Positions 1-5,767 of a stretch of 9,128 nt of DNA are shown in pieces. The position numbers and the translations under genes were made by a program. Under the pieces are notes generated by a model. It searched no databases. It was not told the origin of the DNA and saw only the letters and a list, made by a program, of their open reading frames with translations. This DNA comes from an uncultured Angelakisella sp. (GTDB lineage: Bacteria > Bacillota > Clostridia > Oscillospirales > Ruminococcaceae), in NCBI GenBank assembly GCA_904420255.1, contig CAJFUT010000085.1, positions 1 to 9,128 on the forward strand, in the 5' to 3' direction. Positions within the stretch are counted from its first letter, which is position 1. Each line of letters starts with the position of its first letter.

Positions 1-570
1 TCAGAGCTCGTCCAGGGTGAGGCGGTAGGCGGGGAAAAATTCCTCCAGGAAGGCGCCGGCCTCCGGCAGGTCCATCTCCCGGAGGGAGGCCAGGGTGGTT
101 TCGTAGGCCCGGTCGAATTCGTGGCTGCCGGCGTTTTTCTCCTCCTGGCACTTGGCCAGGGCCGAGAGCTTGTCCGCCGCCTTCACCAGGGGGACGTATT
201 CCGCCGGGATGTCGAAGCAGGGGGCGAAATCCCCCGCCAGCTCCTCCGGCAGCTTTTCCAGAAGCCGCCGGGCCGCCTGGGCCTCCACCTCCTTATAAGC
301 GTCCCGGAGCTGGGGGTTCTGGTACTTCACCGGGGTGGGCAGGTCCCCGGTGAGGATTTCGCTGCAATCGTGGTACAGGGCGTACAGCACCGCCCGGCCC
401 GGGTCGTAGCTCCGGCCGAAGCGCCGGTTCCCCAGCACCGCCAGGGCGTGGGCCAGGTAGGCCACCTCCAGGGTGTGCTCGCTGAGGTTCTCCTGGCGGG
501 TGCTGTGCATCAGCCCCCACCGGGAGATATATTTCATGCGGCTGAGCATGGCGAAAAAGCTGTTCCTCAC
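1..570 (-). CDS. yfbR: YfbR-type HD-domain 5'-deoxynucleotidase
   Basis: Predicted cytosolic metal-dependent 5'-nucleotidase that removes phosphate from (deoxy)nucleoside monophosphates, a step in dNTP pool balance. The 189-aa protein resembles E. coli YfbR along its length: the N-terminal FFAMLSRMKYISRW segment, then SEHTLEVA, YHDCSEILTGDLPTPVKY, and KAADKLSA near residue 133. The HD metal ligands are visible as H32, H67-D68 and D133. E71 and D76 lie in the catalytic region, and R17-W18 match the substrate-binding Arg-Trp pair of YfbR. Length is close to the family norm (about 200 aa). The start is GTG at 568-570, supported by GGAGGG (complement of 578-583) about 7 bases upstream and by the match of the first residues to YfbR. 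The stop codon is the first three bases of the window, so the gene is complete. It is divergent from the YfhO gene and has its own promoter candidate. The family call is firm; substrate range is inferred from the family. Confidence 0.93.
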   Translation of the reverse strand: MRNSFFAMLSRMKYISRWGLMHSTRQENLSEHTLEVAYLAHALAVLGNRRFGRSYDPGRAVLYALYHDCSEILTGDLPTPVKYQNPQLRDAYKEVEAQAARRLLEKLPEELAGDFAPCFDIPAEYVPLVKAADKLSALAKCQEEKNAGSHEFDRAYETTLASLREMDLPEAGAFLEEFFPAYRLTLDEL

Positions 571-605
571 AGGCGGTTCCCTCCACTTCCGTTTATGGAT
601 ATTTT

Positions 606-614
606 ATTGTAGCA
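606..614 (-). promoter_or_regulatory. Extended -10 promoter candidate for the yfbR-like gene
   Basis: Read on the minus strand this is TGCTACAAT, a TGn extension plus a five-of-six match to TATAAT. The hexamer 17 bases upstream (complement of 629-634) is TTTCCC, a poor -35, as is usual for extended -10 promoters. Predicted transcription starts near 599, giving a leader of about 30 nt before the GTG codon. It lies in the 175-base divergent region, back to back with the YfhO promoter candidate. Confidence 0.5.
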
Positions 615-645
615 CAAAAAGAGGGGCGGGGAAATAATTTTACCC

Positions 646-674
646 TTTTTTGCCACTTCTATCTATGATACAAT
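646..674 (+). promoter_or_regulatory. Extended -10 promoter candidate for the YfhO gene
   Basis: TGATACAAT at 666-674 gives an extended -10 (TG at 666-667, TACAAT at 669-674). A T-run (646-651) sits where a -35 would be at a 17-base spacing and matches it only weakly. Transcription would start near 681, leaving about 65 nt of leader before the chosen ATG at 746. This placement argues against the longer reading frame that opens with TTG at 650, because that codon lies upstream of the predicted transcript start. Confidence 0.5.
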
Positions 675-745
675 GTATTTCGGAATTCCACGGCGGCATC
701 CTAGTAACAAGGAGCACGCCGGAAAATCACAGCGAGGTGCAAGGC

Positions 746-3334
746 ATGGAACATACTCTGAGGCCCGGCAGAGGCCGGACAGGCCAGGTCTTTCTTCTGG
801 GCCTGTTTGTGGCGGCCGCCGCCTTCCTCCCCTACCTTATTTACGACAAGGGGTACTTTTTCTTTTACGGGGACTTCAACGTCCAGCAGATTCCCTTCTA
901 CCAGCTTGCCCACCAGGCGGTGCGGGAGGGGAACATCTGGTGGAGCTGGAAAACCGACCTGGGGGCCAATTTCATCGGCTCCTACAGCTTCTACCTTCTC
1001 TTCTCCCCCTTCTTCTGGCTCACCCTCCCCTTCCCCACCAGCTTCGTGCCCTACCTGATGGCGCCGCTGCTGATGCTCAAATCCGCCTGCGCCGCCGTCA
1101 CCTCCTACTGGTACCTGCGGCGGTTCGTCCGGGATGGGGACTGGGCGGTGTTCTGCTCCCTCCTTTACGCCTTTTCCGGCTTCTCGGTCTACAACATCTT
1201 CTTCAACCACTTCCACGAGGCCATCGTCTTCTTCCCCCTGCTCCTCATCGGCCTGGAGAAAACCATGACCGAGAACAAGCACGGCTTTTTCGCCCTGGCC
1301 ATCACCGTCAACGCCGTGGTGAACTACTGGTTCTTCATCGGGGAGGTCTTTTTTGTCATCTTCTACTTCTTCTGCCGCCTCACCTCCCCCCAGTGGCGGC
1401 TGACGGTGAAGAAGTTCTTCTCCCTGGCCGCCGAATCCATCCTGGGGATGGGCCTTGCCATGTTCGCCTTTCTCCCCTCGGTGCTGGCCATCCTGGGCAA
1501 CCCCCGCACCACCGACAGCAACCTCCTTCTGGGCAGCAGCCTGTGGTACTACTCCAACCCCCAGCGGTATCTGGGCATCCTCCACAGCTTCTTCTTCGCC
1601 CCGGATATGCCCGCCCTCAATAACTTCTTCCCCGATCACGGCGCCCAGTGGTCCTCCCTGGCCCTTTACCTGCCCCTCATCGGGGCGGTGGGGGTGCTGG
1701 CTTATTTCTTCGCCGCCCGGGGGAGCTGGCTCAAGCGGATCCTGGCGGTTTCGGCGGTGCTGGCCCTGGTGCCCATGGGGAACCACCTCTTCGTCCTGGA
1801 GAACTATTCCTACTACACCCGCTGGTTCTATATGCCCACCCTGATGATGGTGCTGGCCACCGCCATCGCCCTGGAGAATGTGGAAAAGGCCAAATTCGCC
1901 AAGGCCATCCGGGTCACCGGGACGGTCATCGCCATCATCCTGGTGATGGTGGGGCTCACCCCCAAGCGGGTGGACGGGGAATGGCAGTTCGGGATGTACC
2001 GCTACCTGGAGAAATTCCTGGCCACCGGCTCCCTGACCCTGGTGTTTTTCCTCATCGCCGCCTTCCTCATCCGGAAAAGCCGGGAGAACCCCCGCTTCAA
2101 GGAACAGTTCTGCTCCGCCATCCTGGTGAGCTGCTTCGTCTTCACCTTCACCATGATGCTCATCGGCAAGGCCACCTACTCGGACAACCGCTGGATCACC
2201 GACTCCGCCCTGCCGGGCCGGGGGGTAATGGATATGAACGAGGACGGGGAGTTCGCCCGCAGCGACGTCTACCAGGGCAACGACAACTTGGCCATGTACT
2301 GGGACCTGCCCAACATCCAGTGCTTCCACAGCGTGGTGCCCACCTCCATTATGGAATTCTATCCCGAGGTGGGGGTGAAGCGGGACGTTTCCTCCAAGCC
2401 GGAGGCCAAATACGTCCATCTGCGCAGCCTCCTCTCGGTGAAATGGCTCTACATCCCGGTGGAGGAAAAGGAACAGGCCCCCATGCGGGGCTTCACCCTG
2501 GTGGACACCCGGCTGGGCTACAACATCTACCAGAACGAAAACTATCTCCCCATGGGCTTCTCCTATGACCGCTACATCAGCGAGGAGGAGTGGGAATCCC
2601 TTCCCACCGACTACAAATCCCGGGCCCTCCTCCACGCCATCTACCTGGACAAGGAGGCGGAGGAGCGCCACAAGGACATCCTGGAGCCGGTGGAGGAAGG
2701 CTGGCAGGGGGGCCTTGCCGCCGACCAGATGGAGCAGGACGTGGCGGACCGGGCCATGATGACCTGCGACAGCTTTGAGATCGACAACCGGGGCTTCACC
2801 GCCACCTGCAACTTCGGCACCGAGCGTCTGGTCTTTTTCTCGGTGCCCTACGACGCCGGCTGGAGCGCCACCGTCAACGGGGAGCCCGCCCTCATCGAGA
2901 AGGTGAACGTGGGCTTTATGTCGGTGCGGGTGCCCGCCGGGGAAACCGAGATCCGCTTTGAGTACATGACCCCCGGCCTCATCCCCGGGGCCATCTGCTC
3001 CGGGGTGTGCCTGGTGCTCCTGGTCCTGTACCTGGTCATCGCCTCCCGGATGAAGCCCTGCCCCGTCCCGCCCCAGGACTACGACCCCGCCTTCTATCTG
3101 GAGCGGCCGGCGCGCCCGGTGTTCCAGGACGGGGAATTCCAGGAAAAGCTCCCTCTCCCGGAGGACCAAGCCAGCGGGGAAAGCCCCTCCCCTGAGGATG
3201 ACCCCTCGGTGGAGTCCGCCCCCGGCGGGTCGGAAGCTGCCCCGCTGGAGCCCCAGCCCGGGGAAACTCCCTCCCCGCCGGAGGAAGCCTCCCCCCAAGG
3301 TCCCTCCCCTGACCAGGAGGAACCCCAGCCATAA
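746..3334 (+). CDS. YfhO-family polytopic membrane protein (GT-C-like)
   Basis: An 862-aa integral membrane protein of the YfhO family. Characterised Gram-positive members act in glycosylating lipoteichoic acid or other surface polymers from undecaprenyl-linked sugars. Visible: TM1 at about 14-33; then GDFNVQQIPFY (42-52), with D43 in the position of the GT-C catalytic acidic residue in the first outer loop; many further hydrophobic segments to about residue 480; a long extracytoplasmic region; the family-typical beta-rich stretch with YDAGWSATVNG; and a last TM at about 745-766. After it comes an acidic Pro/Glu/Ser tail of about 95 residues, predicted cytoplasmic and atypical for the family. 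ATG 746 is chosen because GAGGTG (734-739) lies 6 bases upstream and the hydrophobic N-terminus follows; the frame is open from TTG 650. No CsbB/GtlA-type glycosyltransferase lies alongside, so donor and acceptor are unknown. A strong terminator follows. Confidence 0.88.
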   Translation: MEHTLRPGRGRTGQVFLLGLFVAAAAFLPYLIYDKGYFFFYGDFNVQQIPFYQLAHQAVREGNIWWSWKTDLGANFIGSYSFYLLFSPFFWLTLPFPTSFVPYLMAPLLMLKSACAAVTSYWYLRRFVRDGDWAVFCSLLYAFSGFSVYNIFFNHFHEAIVFFPLLLIGLEKTMTENKHGFFALAITVNAVVNYWFFIGEVFFVIFYFFCRLTSPQWRLTVKKFFSLAAESILGMGLAMFAFLPSVLAILGNPRTTDSNLLLGSSLWYYSNPQRYLGILHSFFFAPDMPALNNFFPDHGAQWSSLALYLPLIGAVGVLAYFFAARGSWLKRILAVSAVLALVPMGNHLFVLENYSYYTRWFYMPTLMMVLATAIALENVEKAKFAKAIRVTGTVIAIILVMVGLTPKRVDGEWQFGMYRYLEKFLATGSLTLVFFLIAAFLIRKSRENPRFKEQFCSAILVSCFVFTFTMMLIGKATYSDNRWITDSALPGRGVMDMNEDGEFARSDVYQGNDNLAMYWDLPNIQCFHSVVPTSIMEFYPEVGVKRDVSSKPEAKYVHLRSLLSVKWLYIPVEEKEQAPMRGFTLVDTRLGYNIYQNENYLPMGFSYDRYISEEEWESLPTDYKSRALLHAIYLDKEAEERHKDILEPVEEGWQGGLAADQMEQDVADRAMMTCDSFEIDNRGFTATCNFGTERLVFFSVPYDAGWSATVNGEPALIEKVNVGFMSVRVPAGETEIRFEYMTPGLIPGAICSGVCLVLLVLYLVIASRMKPCPVPPQDYDPAFYLERPARPVFQDGEFQEKLPLPEDQASGESPSPEDDPSVESAPGGSEAAPLEPQPGETPSPPEEASPQGPSPDQEEPQP

Positions 3335-3343
3335 CAGCGGTCC

Positions 3344-3373
3344 AAAAGCGCCTGGGAAACCCGGGCGCTTTTT
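3344..3373 (+). terminator. Rho-independent terminator after the YfhO gene
   Basis: A 13-bp stem (3344-3356 with 3360-3372, one G-T wobble at 3353/3363) encloses an AAA loop. The A-run on the left and T-run on the right form the last part of the stem, ending in TTTTT. It starts 10 bases after the YfhO stop codon. Confidence 0.9.
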
Positions 3374-3383
3374 CATGGAAGCC

Positions 3384-3412
3384 TTGCGGTCCGCCTGCCG
3401 GTTTGGTATCAT
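3384..3412 (+). promoter_or_regulatory. Promoter for the 55-aa small protein gene
   Basis: TTGCGG (3384-3389), a 17-base spacer, then TATCAT (3407-3412), with TGG directly before it forming an extended -10. Transcription would start near 3419, only just ahead of the AAAGGAGG ribosome binding site, so the leader is very short. It lies between the YfhO terminator and the small gene, which makes the small gene an independent unit. Confidence 0.65.
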
Positions 3413-3435
3413 AAGCCTGAAAGGAGGCGCTCAAC

Positions 3436-3603
3436 ATGCCGCTTTTTGAATTCTGCGTCTTTGCCGGCGCCGCCGGGGCTTTCATAAACAGGCTCGCGGC
3501 GGCAAAAGAGGACCCCTCCCCCCGGAACAGGGCCCTGGCTGCGGGGGCTGCCCTCCTGGCCCTGCTCGCCGGGTATTTCTTTCTGGACGGGTATCTTCTG
3601 TGA
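3436..3603 (+). CDS. Small hydrophobic protein, 55 aa, function unknown
   Basis: This short reading frame begins MPLFEFCVFAGAAGAFINRL and ends AGYFFLDGYLL. A strong ribosome binding site, AAAGGAGG (3420-3427), lies 8 bases before the ATG. Residues 3-17 are a short hydrophobic stretch, 18-33 are charged (R, K, E, D, R), and 34-50 form an Ala/Leu-rich helix able to span the membrane. The protein could be a one- or two-pass membrane protein. I do not recognise a family. Support comes from its complete transcription unit: its own extended -10 promoter, a strong ribosome binding site, and a hairpin terminator starting 14 bases after the stop. It converges on the lipoprotein gene. It is probably real, but homologues are needed to be sure. 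Confidence 0.6.
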   Translation: MPLFEFCVFAGAAGAFINRLAAAKEDPSPRNRALAAGAALLALLAGYFFLDGYLL

Positions 3604-3616
3604 CAGGGGGCAACAA

Positions 3617-3643
3617 AAAAGCCAAGGCAACGCCTTGGCTTTT
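3617..3643. terminator. Bidirectional terminator between convergent genes
   Basis: A perfect 12-bp stem (AAAAGCCAAGGC, 3617-3628, with 3632-3643) has a 3-base loop. On the plus strand it ends in TTTTC after the 55-aa gene. On the minus strand the T-run is longer (six T, complement of 3615-3620), so it should work best for the lipoprotein gene, whose stop codon is 14 bases away. Confidence 0.88.
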
Positions 3644-3656
3644 CTGCTGCGGGGTG

Positions 3657-4319
3657 TTATCCCACGGCGCCGTTGGCCTCCAGGACGGGGGTCAGCACCT
3701 CTTCGTTCCAGGAGTAGAGGGCGGCGGGGTCGGCGGGCTCATAGAGGACCGGCACTTCCCCCTGGGCGGGCGCCCGGTAAAGGACGCTTTCCTTCTGGCC
3801 CCAGTCGGTGAAGCGGTACTCCACCCCGTCTACCACGATGATGGAATAGATGGAGTTTTCATAAAACTCCCCGTCGATCTGCTCCTCCGGGGGAAGGGGC
3901 TGGGCCCCCAGCAGGAGGGCCACCGTTTCCTCCAGGGCGGCGGGGTCGGTGAGGGGGTAGGTTTCCCCGTTCCCGTCCCGGCCCATCCGCCCCACCTCCA
4001 CGGTATATCCGTCGGAGGATTCCTCCAGGAGGGGGGCGTAGGCGTAACACTCGATGACCTCCTCCACGGTGGTCTGGCTCTCCGCCGTTGGGGCGCTCCC
4101 GGAAGCGGAGGATTCCCGGGCCGGCTGGCTTTCCGGCTGGGAGGCTGCGGAGGAAGCCTCGCCGGAGGTTTCGGGGGCCGCCTGGGAGGAGGGCTGGGAA
4201 GCGGCGGACTGGGAAGGCGGCTCCGGGGCGGACCGGGAGGACGCCTCCCCCTCCCCGGCGCATCCCGCCAGGAGGGAAAGGGCTAACACCAGGGGAAGGA
4301 AACGGAAAACAGGCTTCAT
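3657..4319 (-). CDS. Putative lipoprotein with Ser/Gln/Pro-rich linker
   Basis: A 220-aa secreted lipoprotein of unknown function. The signal peptide has K2 and R6, a hydrophobic core (7-18) and a clear lipobox LLAGC with the lipidated Cys at 20. Residues 21-84 are a low-complexity linker of Ser, Ala, Gln, Pro and Glu with recurring SQP/ASQP units, as expected for a spacer that holds a domain away from the membrane. Residues 85-220 form a compact acidic domain, likely alpha/beta, with segments such as YSIIVVDGVEYRFTDWG. I do not recognise that domain and assign no activity. The ATG at 4317-4319 has AAGGAG (complement of 4329-4334) 9 bases upstream. The gene is single, converges on the 55-aa gene and shares its terminator. 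I could not identify a convincing promoter in the upstream gap. Confidence 0.85.
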   Translation of the reverse strand: MKPVFRFLPLVLALSLLAGCAGEGEASSRSAPEPPSQSAASQPSSQAAPETSGEASSAASQPESQPARESSASGSAPTAESQTTVEEVIECYAYAPLLEESSDGYTVEVGRMGRDGNGETYPLTDPAALEETVALLLGAQPLPPEEQIDGEFYENSIYSIIVVDGVEYRFTDWGQKESVLYRAPAQGEVPVLYEPADPAALYSWNEEVLTPVLEANGAVG

Positions 4320-4336
4320 GGGACAAAACTCCTTTC

Positions 4337-4657
4337 ACACGGTTTTTCAGAAACGGGGAATGGGTTCCTTTGTCCATACAGTGGCGGAAAAAGGTGATTT
4401 TGTTGCAGGCGGGCTGGGGCGGGGTGGCCCCCGCAGCCAATCACGTGAGCCACGGTGAAAGAAGCGAAAGCGGGTGCGCCGCTCAGCTTGGGCTGATAAA
4501 AAATGCACCCTCCAAACCCCATGTGATATGCTCAGGGAGCGGGGCACGAACCAGCGATTCACGAACCGCAGTTCACGGACGCAAAAAAGCGGGGCACAAA
4601 CCGGCGCAGCGCAGGCGCTTCTCTCACGGACACGGCCGCCGGCCCCAGCCGGCCCGT
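4337..4657. other. Intergenic region with degenerate repeats, no gene seen
   Basis: About 320 bases lie between the divergent lipoprotein and Fur-family genes. Reading frames cross it on both strands, but none has a ribosome binding site with a credible product. It should hold the minus-strand lipoprotein promoter, though no convincing hexamers were found. Contents: a GC-rich stretch (4408-4436), CACG-containing motifs at 4442 and 4451, a small inverted repeat TCAGC-TTGG-GCTGA near 4477-4490, the degenerate repeats at 4538-4631, and two copies of the self-complementary GCCGGC (4638-4643, 4648-4653) five bases before the -35 of the regulator's promoter. Confidence 0.6.
4538..4631. repeat. Degenerate ~15-bp repeats upstream of the regulator
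   Basis: AGCGGGGCACGAACC (4538-4552) is followed directly by AGCGATTCACGAACC (4553-4567). A looser copy centred on TTCACGGAC (4572-4580), then AGCGGGGCACAAACC (4588-4602) and CTCACGGAC (4623-4631), follow. The shared core is CACRRAC, beginning at 4545, 4560, 4574, 4595 and 4625. Two of the copies (4538 and 4588) also form a direct repeat of 19 bases with two mismatches, 50 bases apart. The array ends about 27 bases before the -35. It could be an operator array, a remnant of an intergenic repeat family, or chance in GC-rich DNA. Confidence 0.45.
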
Positions 4658-4686
4658 TTGACAGTCCCCGGGGCGGGGGGTATAAT
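4658..4686 (+). promoter_or_regulatory. Perfect consensus housekeeping promoter
   Basis: TTGACA (4658-4663), a spacer of exactly 17 bases containing CCCCGGGG, then TATAAT (4681-4686). All twelve hexamer bases match the vegetative sigma consensus. Transcription would start near 4693. A promoter this strong ahead of a Fur-family gene suggests repression controls it. ATAATAC occurs twice, at 4682-4688 (overlapping the -10) and 4699-4705 (just past the start), 17 bases apart, and is a candidate part of an operator. Confidence 0.9.
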
Positions 4687-4706
4687 ACAAAATGTACCAT
4701 AATACG

Positions 4707-4714
4707 AAGGGAGG
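4707..4714 (+). promoter_or_regulatory. Ribosome binding site that decides a TTG start
   Basis: AAGGGAGG lies 7 bases before the TTG at 4722-4724. The only upstream ATG in frame (4692) is at the predicted transcription start and has no ribosome binding site, so the TTG is the better start. Confidence 0.75.
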
Positions 4715-4721
4715 CGCCGCT

Positions 4722-5177
4722 TTGGAACGGGATATCTGGAAGGCCTGCGCCCTGAAAAGCACCCCCGGCCGCCGGGCGGTGCTGGAGGTGCTGGAGGAAA
4801 GCCGGGGGCCGGTCACCGCCGAGGAGGTCTACCGCCGCATCCTGGCCCGGGGCGGGGAGGCCGGGAGCCGCACCTGCCTTTCCACCGTCTACCGCACCCT
4901 TTCCACCCTGGCGGAAAAGGGGCTGCTGCTGCGCAGCGCCGGACCGGACGGCGTCCTCTCCTACCAGCTCAGGGGCACGGGGCACCGGCATTACCTCATC
5001 TGCACCCGGTGCGGCGCCACGGTGGAAATCGGCGGCTGCCCCCTGGAGGAGCTGGAACGGGCCCTGGGGGCGGAAACCGGCTTTGCCATCACCGGCCACA
5101 GCCTGGAGCTGTACGGCCTCTGCCCCCGCTGCCTGGGGGGCGGGGATGGGGAATCTCCCGGCAGAAAAGGAAGGTAG
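4722..5177 (+). CDS. Fur-family metal-responsive transcriptional regulator
   Basis: A 151-aa DNA-binding repressor of the Fur/Zur/PerR superfamily. N-terminal winged helix: KSTPGRRAVLEVLEE (12-26), VTAEEVYRRI (31-40), and the recognition helix with the family signature LSTVYRTLSTL (53-63). Dimerisation and metal domain from about 80: HRHYLICTRCG (88-98), GHSLELYGLCPRC (125-137). C94/C97 with C134/C137 form the usual structural zinc site. H88, H90 and H126 are candidate ligands of the sensing site. Which metal it senses, or whether it senses peroxide, cannot be read from sequence. The start is TTG 4722, chosen for its ribosome binding site; the longer form from ATG 4692 would add 10 residues absent from the family core. 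It is the first gene of the operon, and the next ATG is 2 bases after its stop. Likely self-regulated from the consensus promoter. Confidence 0.92.
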   Translation: MERDIWKACALKSTPGRRAVLEVLEESRGPVTAEEVYRRILARGGEAGSRTCLSTVYRTLSTLAEKGLLLRSAGPDGVLSYQLRGTGHRHYLICTRCGATVEIGGCPLEELERALGAETGFAITGHSLELYGLCPRCLGGGDGESPGRKGR

Positions 5178-5179
5178 CC

Positions 5180-5767
5180 ATGGACTGGAAAAAATTTCTG
5201 GATTTCCTCGGGGCGATGGAGCGGCTGAAATGCGCCCACCGCCACTGCACCAATTCCCAGGGCGGGCCGGAGAGCGTGGCGGACCACAGCTGGCGGCTGG
5301 CCGCCATGGCCCTGCTGCTGGCGCCGGAATTCCCCGGGCTGGACATGGACCGGGTCATCCGGATGTGCCTGGTCCACGACCTGGGGGAGGCGGTGACGGG
5401 GGATATCCCCACCTTTTTGAAAACCGCCCGGGATGAGGAAACCGAAAGCCGGGCGGTGGAGGAACTGCTGGCCGCCCTCCCCGGCGGGAGCCGCCGGGAG
5501 CTGGAGGGGCTTTTCCGGGAGATGGACGCCCTGGAAACTCCGGAGGCCCGCCTTTACAAGGCCCTGGACAAGCTGGAGGGGGTCATCCAGCACAACGAGG
5601 CCCCCATCTCCACCTGGGAGCCGCTGGAATATGACCTCCAGCGGGACTACGCCTGGATGGAAGCGGGCTGGTTCCCCCAGACCCAGGCCCTCCGGGAGGC
5701 GGTCCTCCGCCAGACCGAGGAAAAAATCGCAGGAGGGAAATCCCATGGAAACCCAAAAGCTCTATGA
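5180..5767 (+). CDS. HD-domain phosphohydrolase (HDDC2/YfbR-like)
   Basis: A 195-aa soluble HD-domain protein, related to HDDC2-type 5'-deoxynucleotidases, that probably hydrolyses nucleoside monophosphates with a divalent metal. Visible: PESVADHSWRLA with H36, CLVHDLGEAVTGDIPTF with H66-D67, E70 and D75, and YKALDKLEGVIQHNE with D130. The metal ligands H, HD and D are therefore intact. Where the relative HDDC2 has a Trp in the segment before the first His, this protein has RHCTNS (21-26). Many Firmicute genomes carry proteins of this type, annotated only as HD-domain proteins, so the precise substrate is inference. ATG 5180 follows the regulator's stop by 2 bases, with AAGGAAGG (5167-5174) upstream. 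Its last 23 bases overlap the alaX-like gene, which implies translational coupling. It is the second HD nucleotidase-like gene in the window, clearly divergent from the first. Confidence 0.88.
   Translation: MDWKKFLDFLGAMERLKCAHRHCTNSQGGPESVADHSWRLAAMALLLAPEFPGLDMDRVIRMCLVHDLGEAVTGDIPTFLKTARDEETESRAVEELLAALPGGSRRELEGLFREMDALETPEARLYKALDKLEGVIQHNEAPISTWEPLEYDLQRDYAWMEAGWFPQTQALREAVLRQTEEKIAGGKSHGNPKAL

Noticed and set aside
650..745. A longer YfhO start at TTG 650
   Set aside because: It lies upstream of the predicted transcription start and has no ribosome binding site. ATG 746 has GAGGTG at good spacing and is followed by the hydrophobic N-terminus.
701..3412. A 903-codon open frame on the minus strand opposite the YfhO gene
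   Set aside because: The product is rich in G, H, E, Q and V in a pattern expected from reading a GC-rich gene backwards. There is no family motif and no ribosome binding site, and the plus-strand gene has clear YfhO features.
4538..4602. A CRISPR-like array
   Set aside because: The repeats are 15 bases, degenerate and partly without spacers, and no cas gene is near.
4054..4702. Plus-strand frames over the lipoprotein 5' end and the gap
   Set aside because: They are mirror frames of the lipoprotein gene, with Arg/Pro/Gly-rich products and no ribosome binding site.
4692..4721. ATG 4692 as start of the Fur-family gene
   Set aside because: It coincides with the predicted transcription start and has no ribosome binding site. 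TTG 4722 follows AAGGGAGG by 7 bases.
4347..5099. A 250-codon minus-strand frame across the intergenic region and the regulator
   Set aside because: It is antisense to a clear Fur-family gene, is rich in G, P, A and R, and has no recognisable domain or ribosome binding site.
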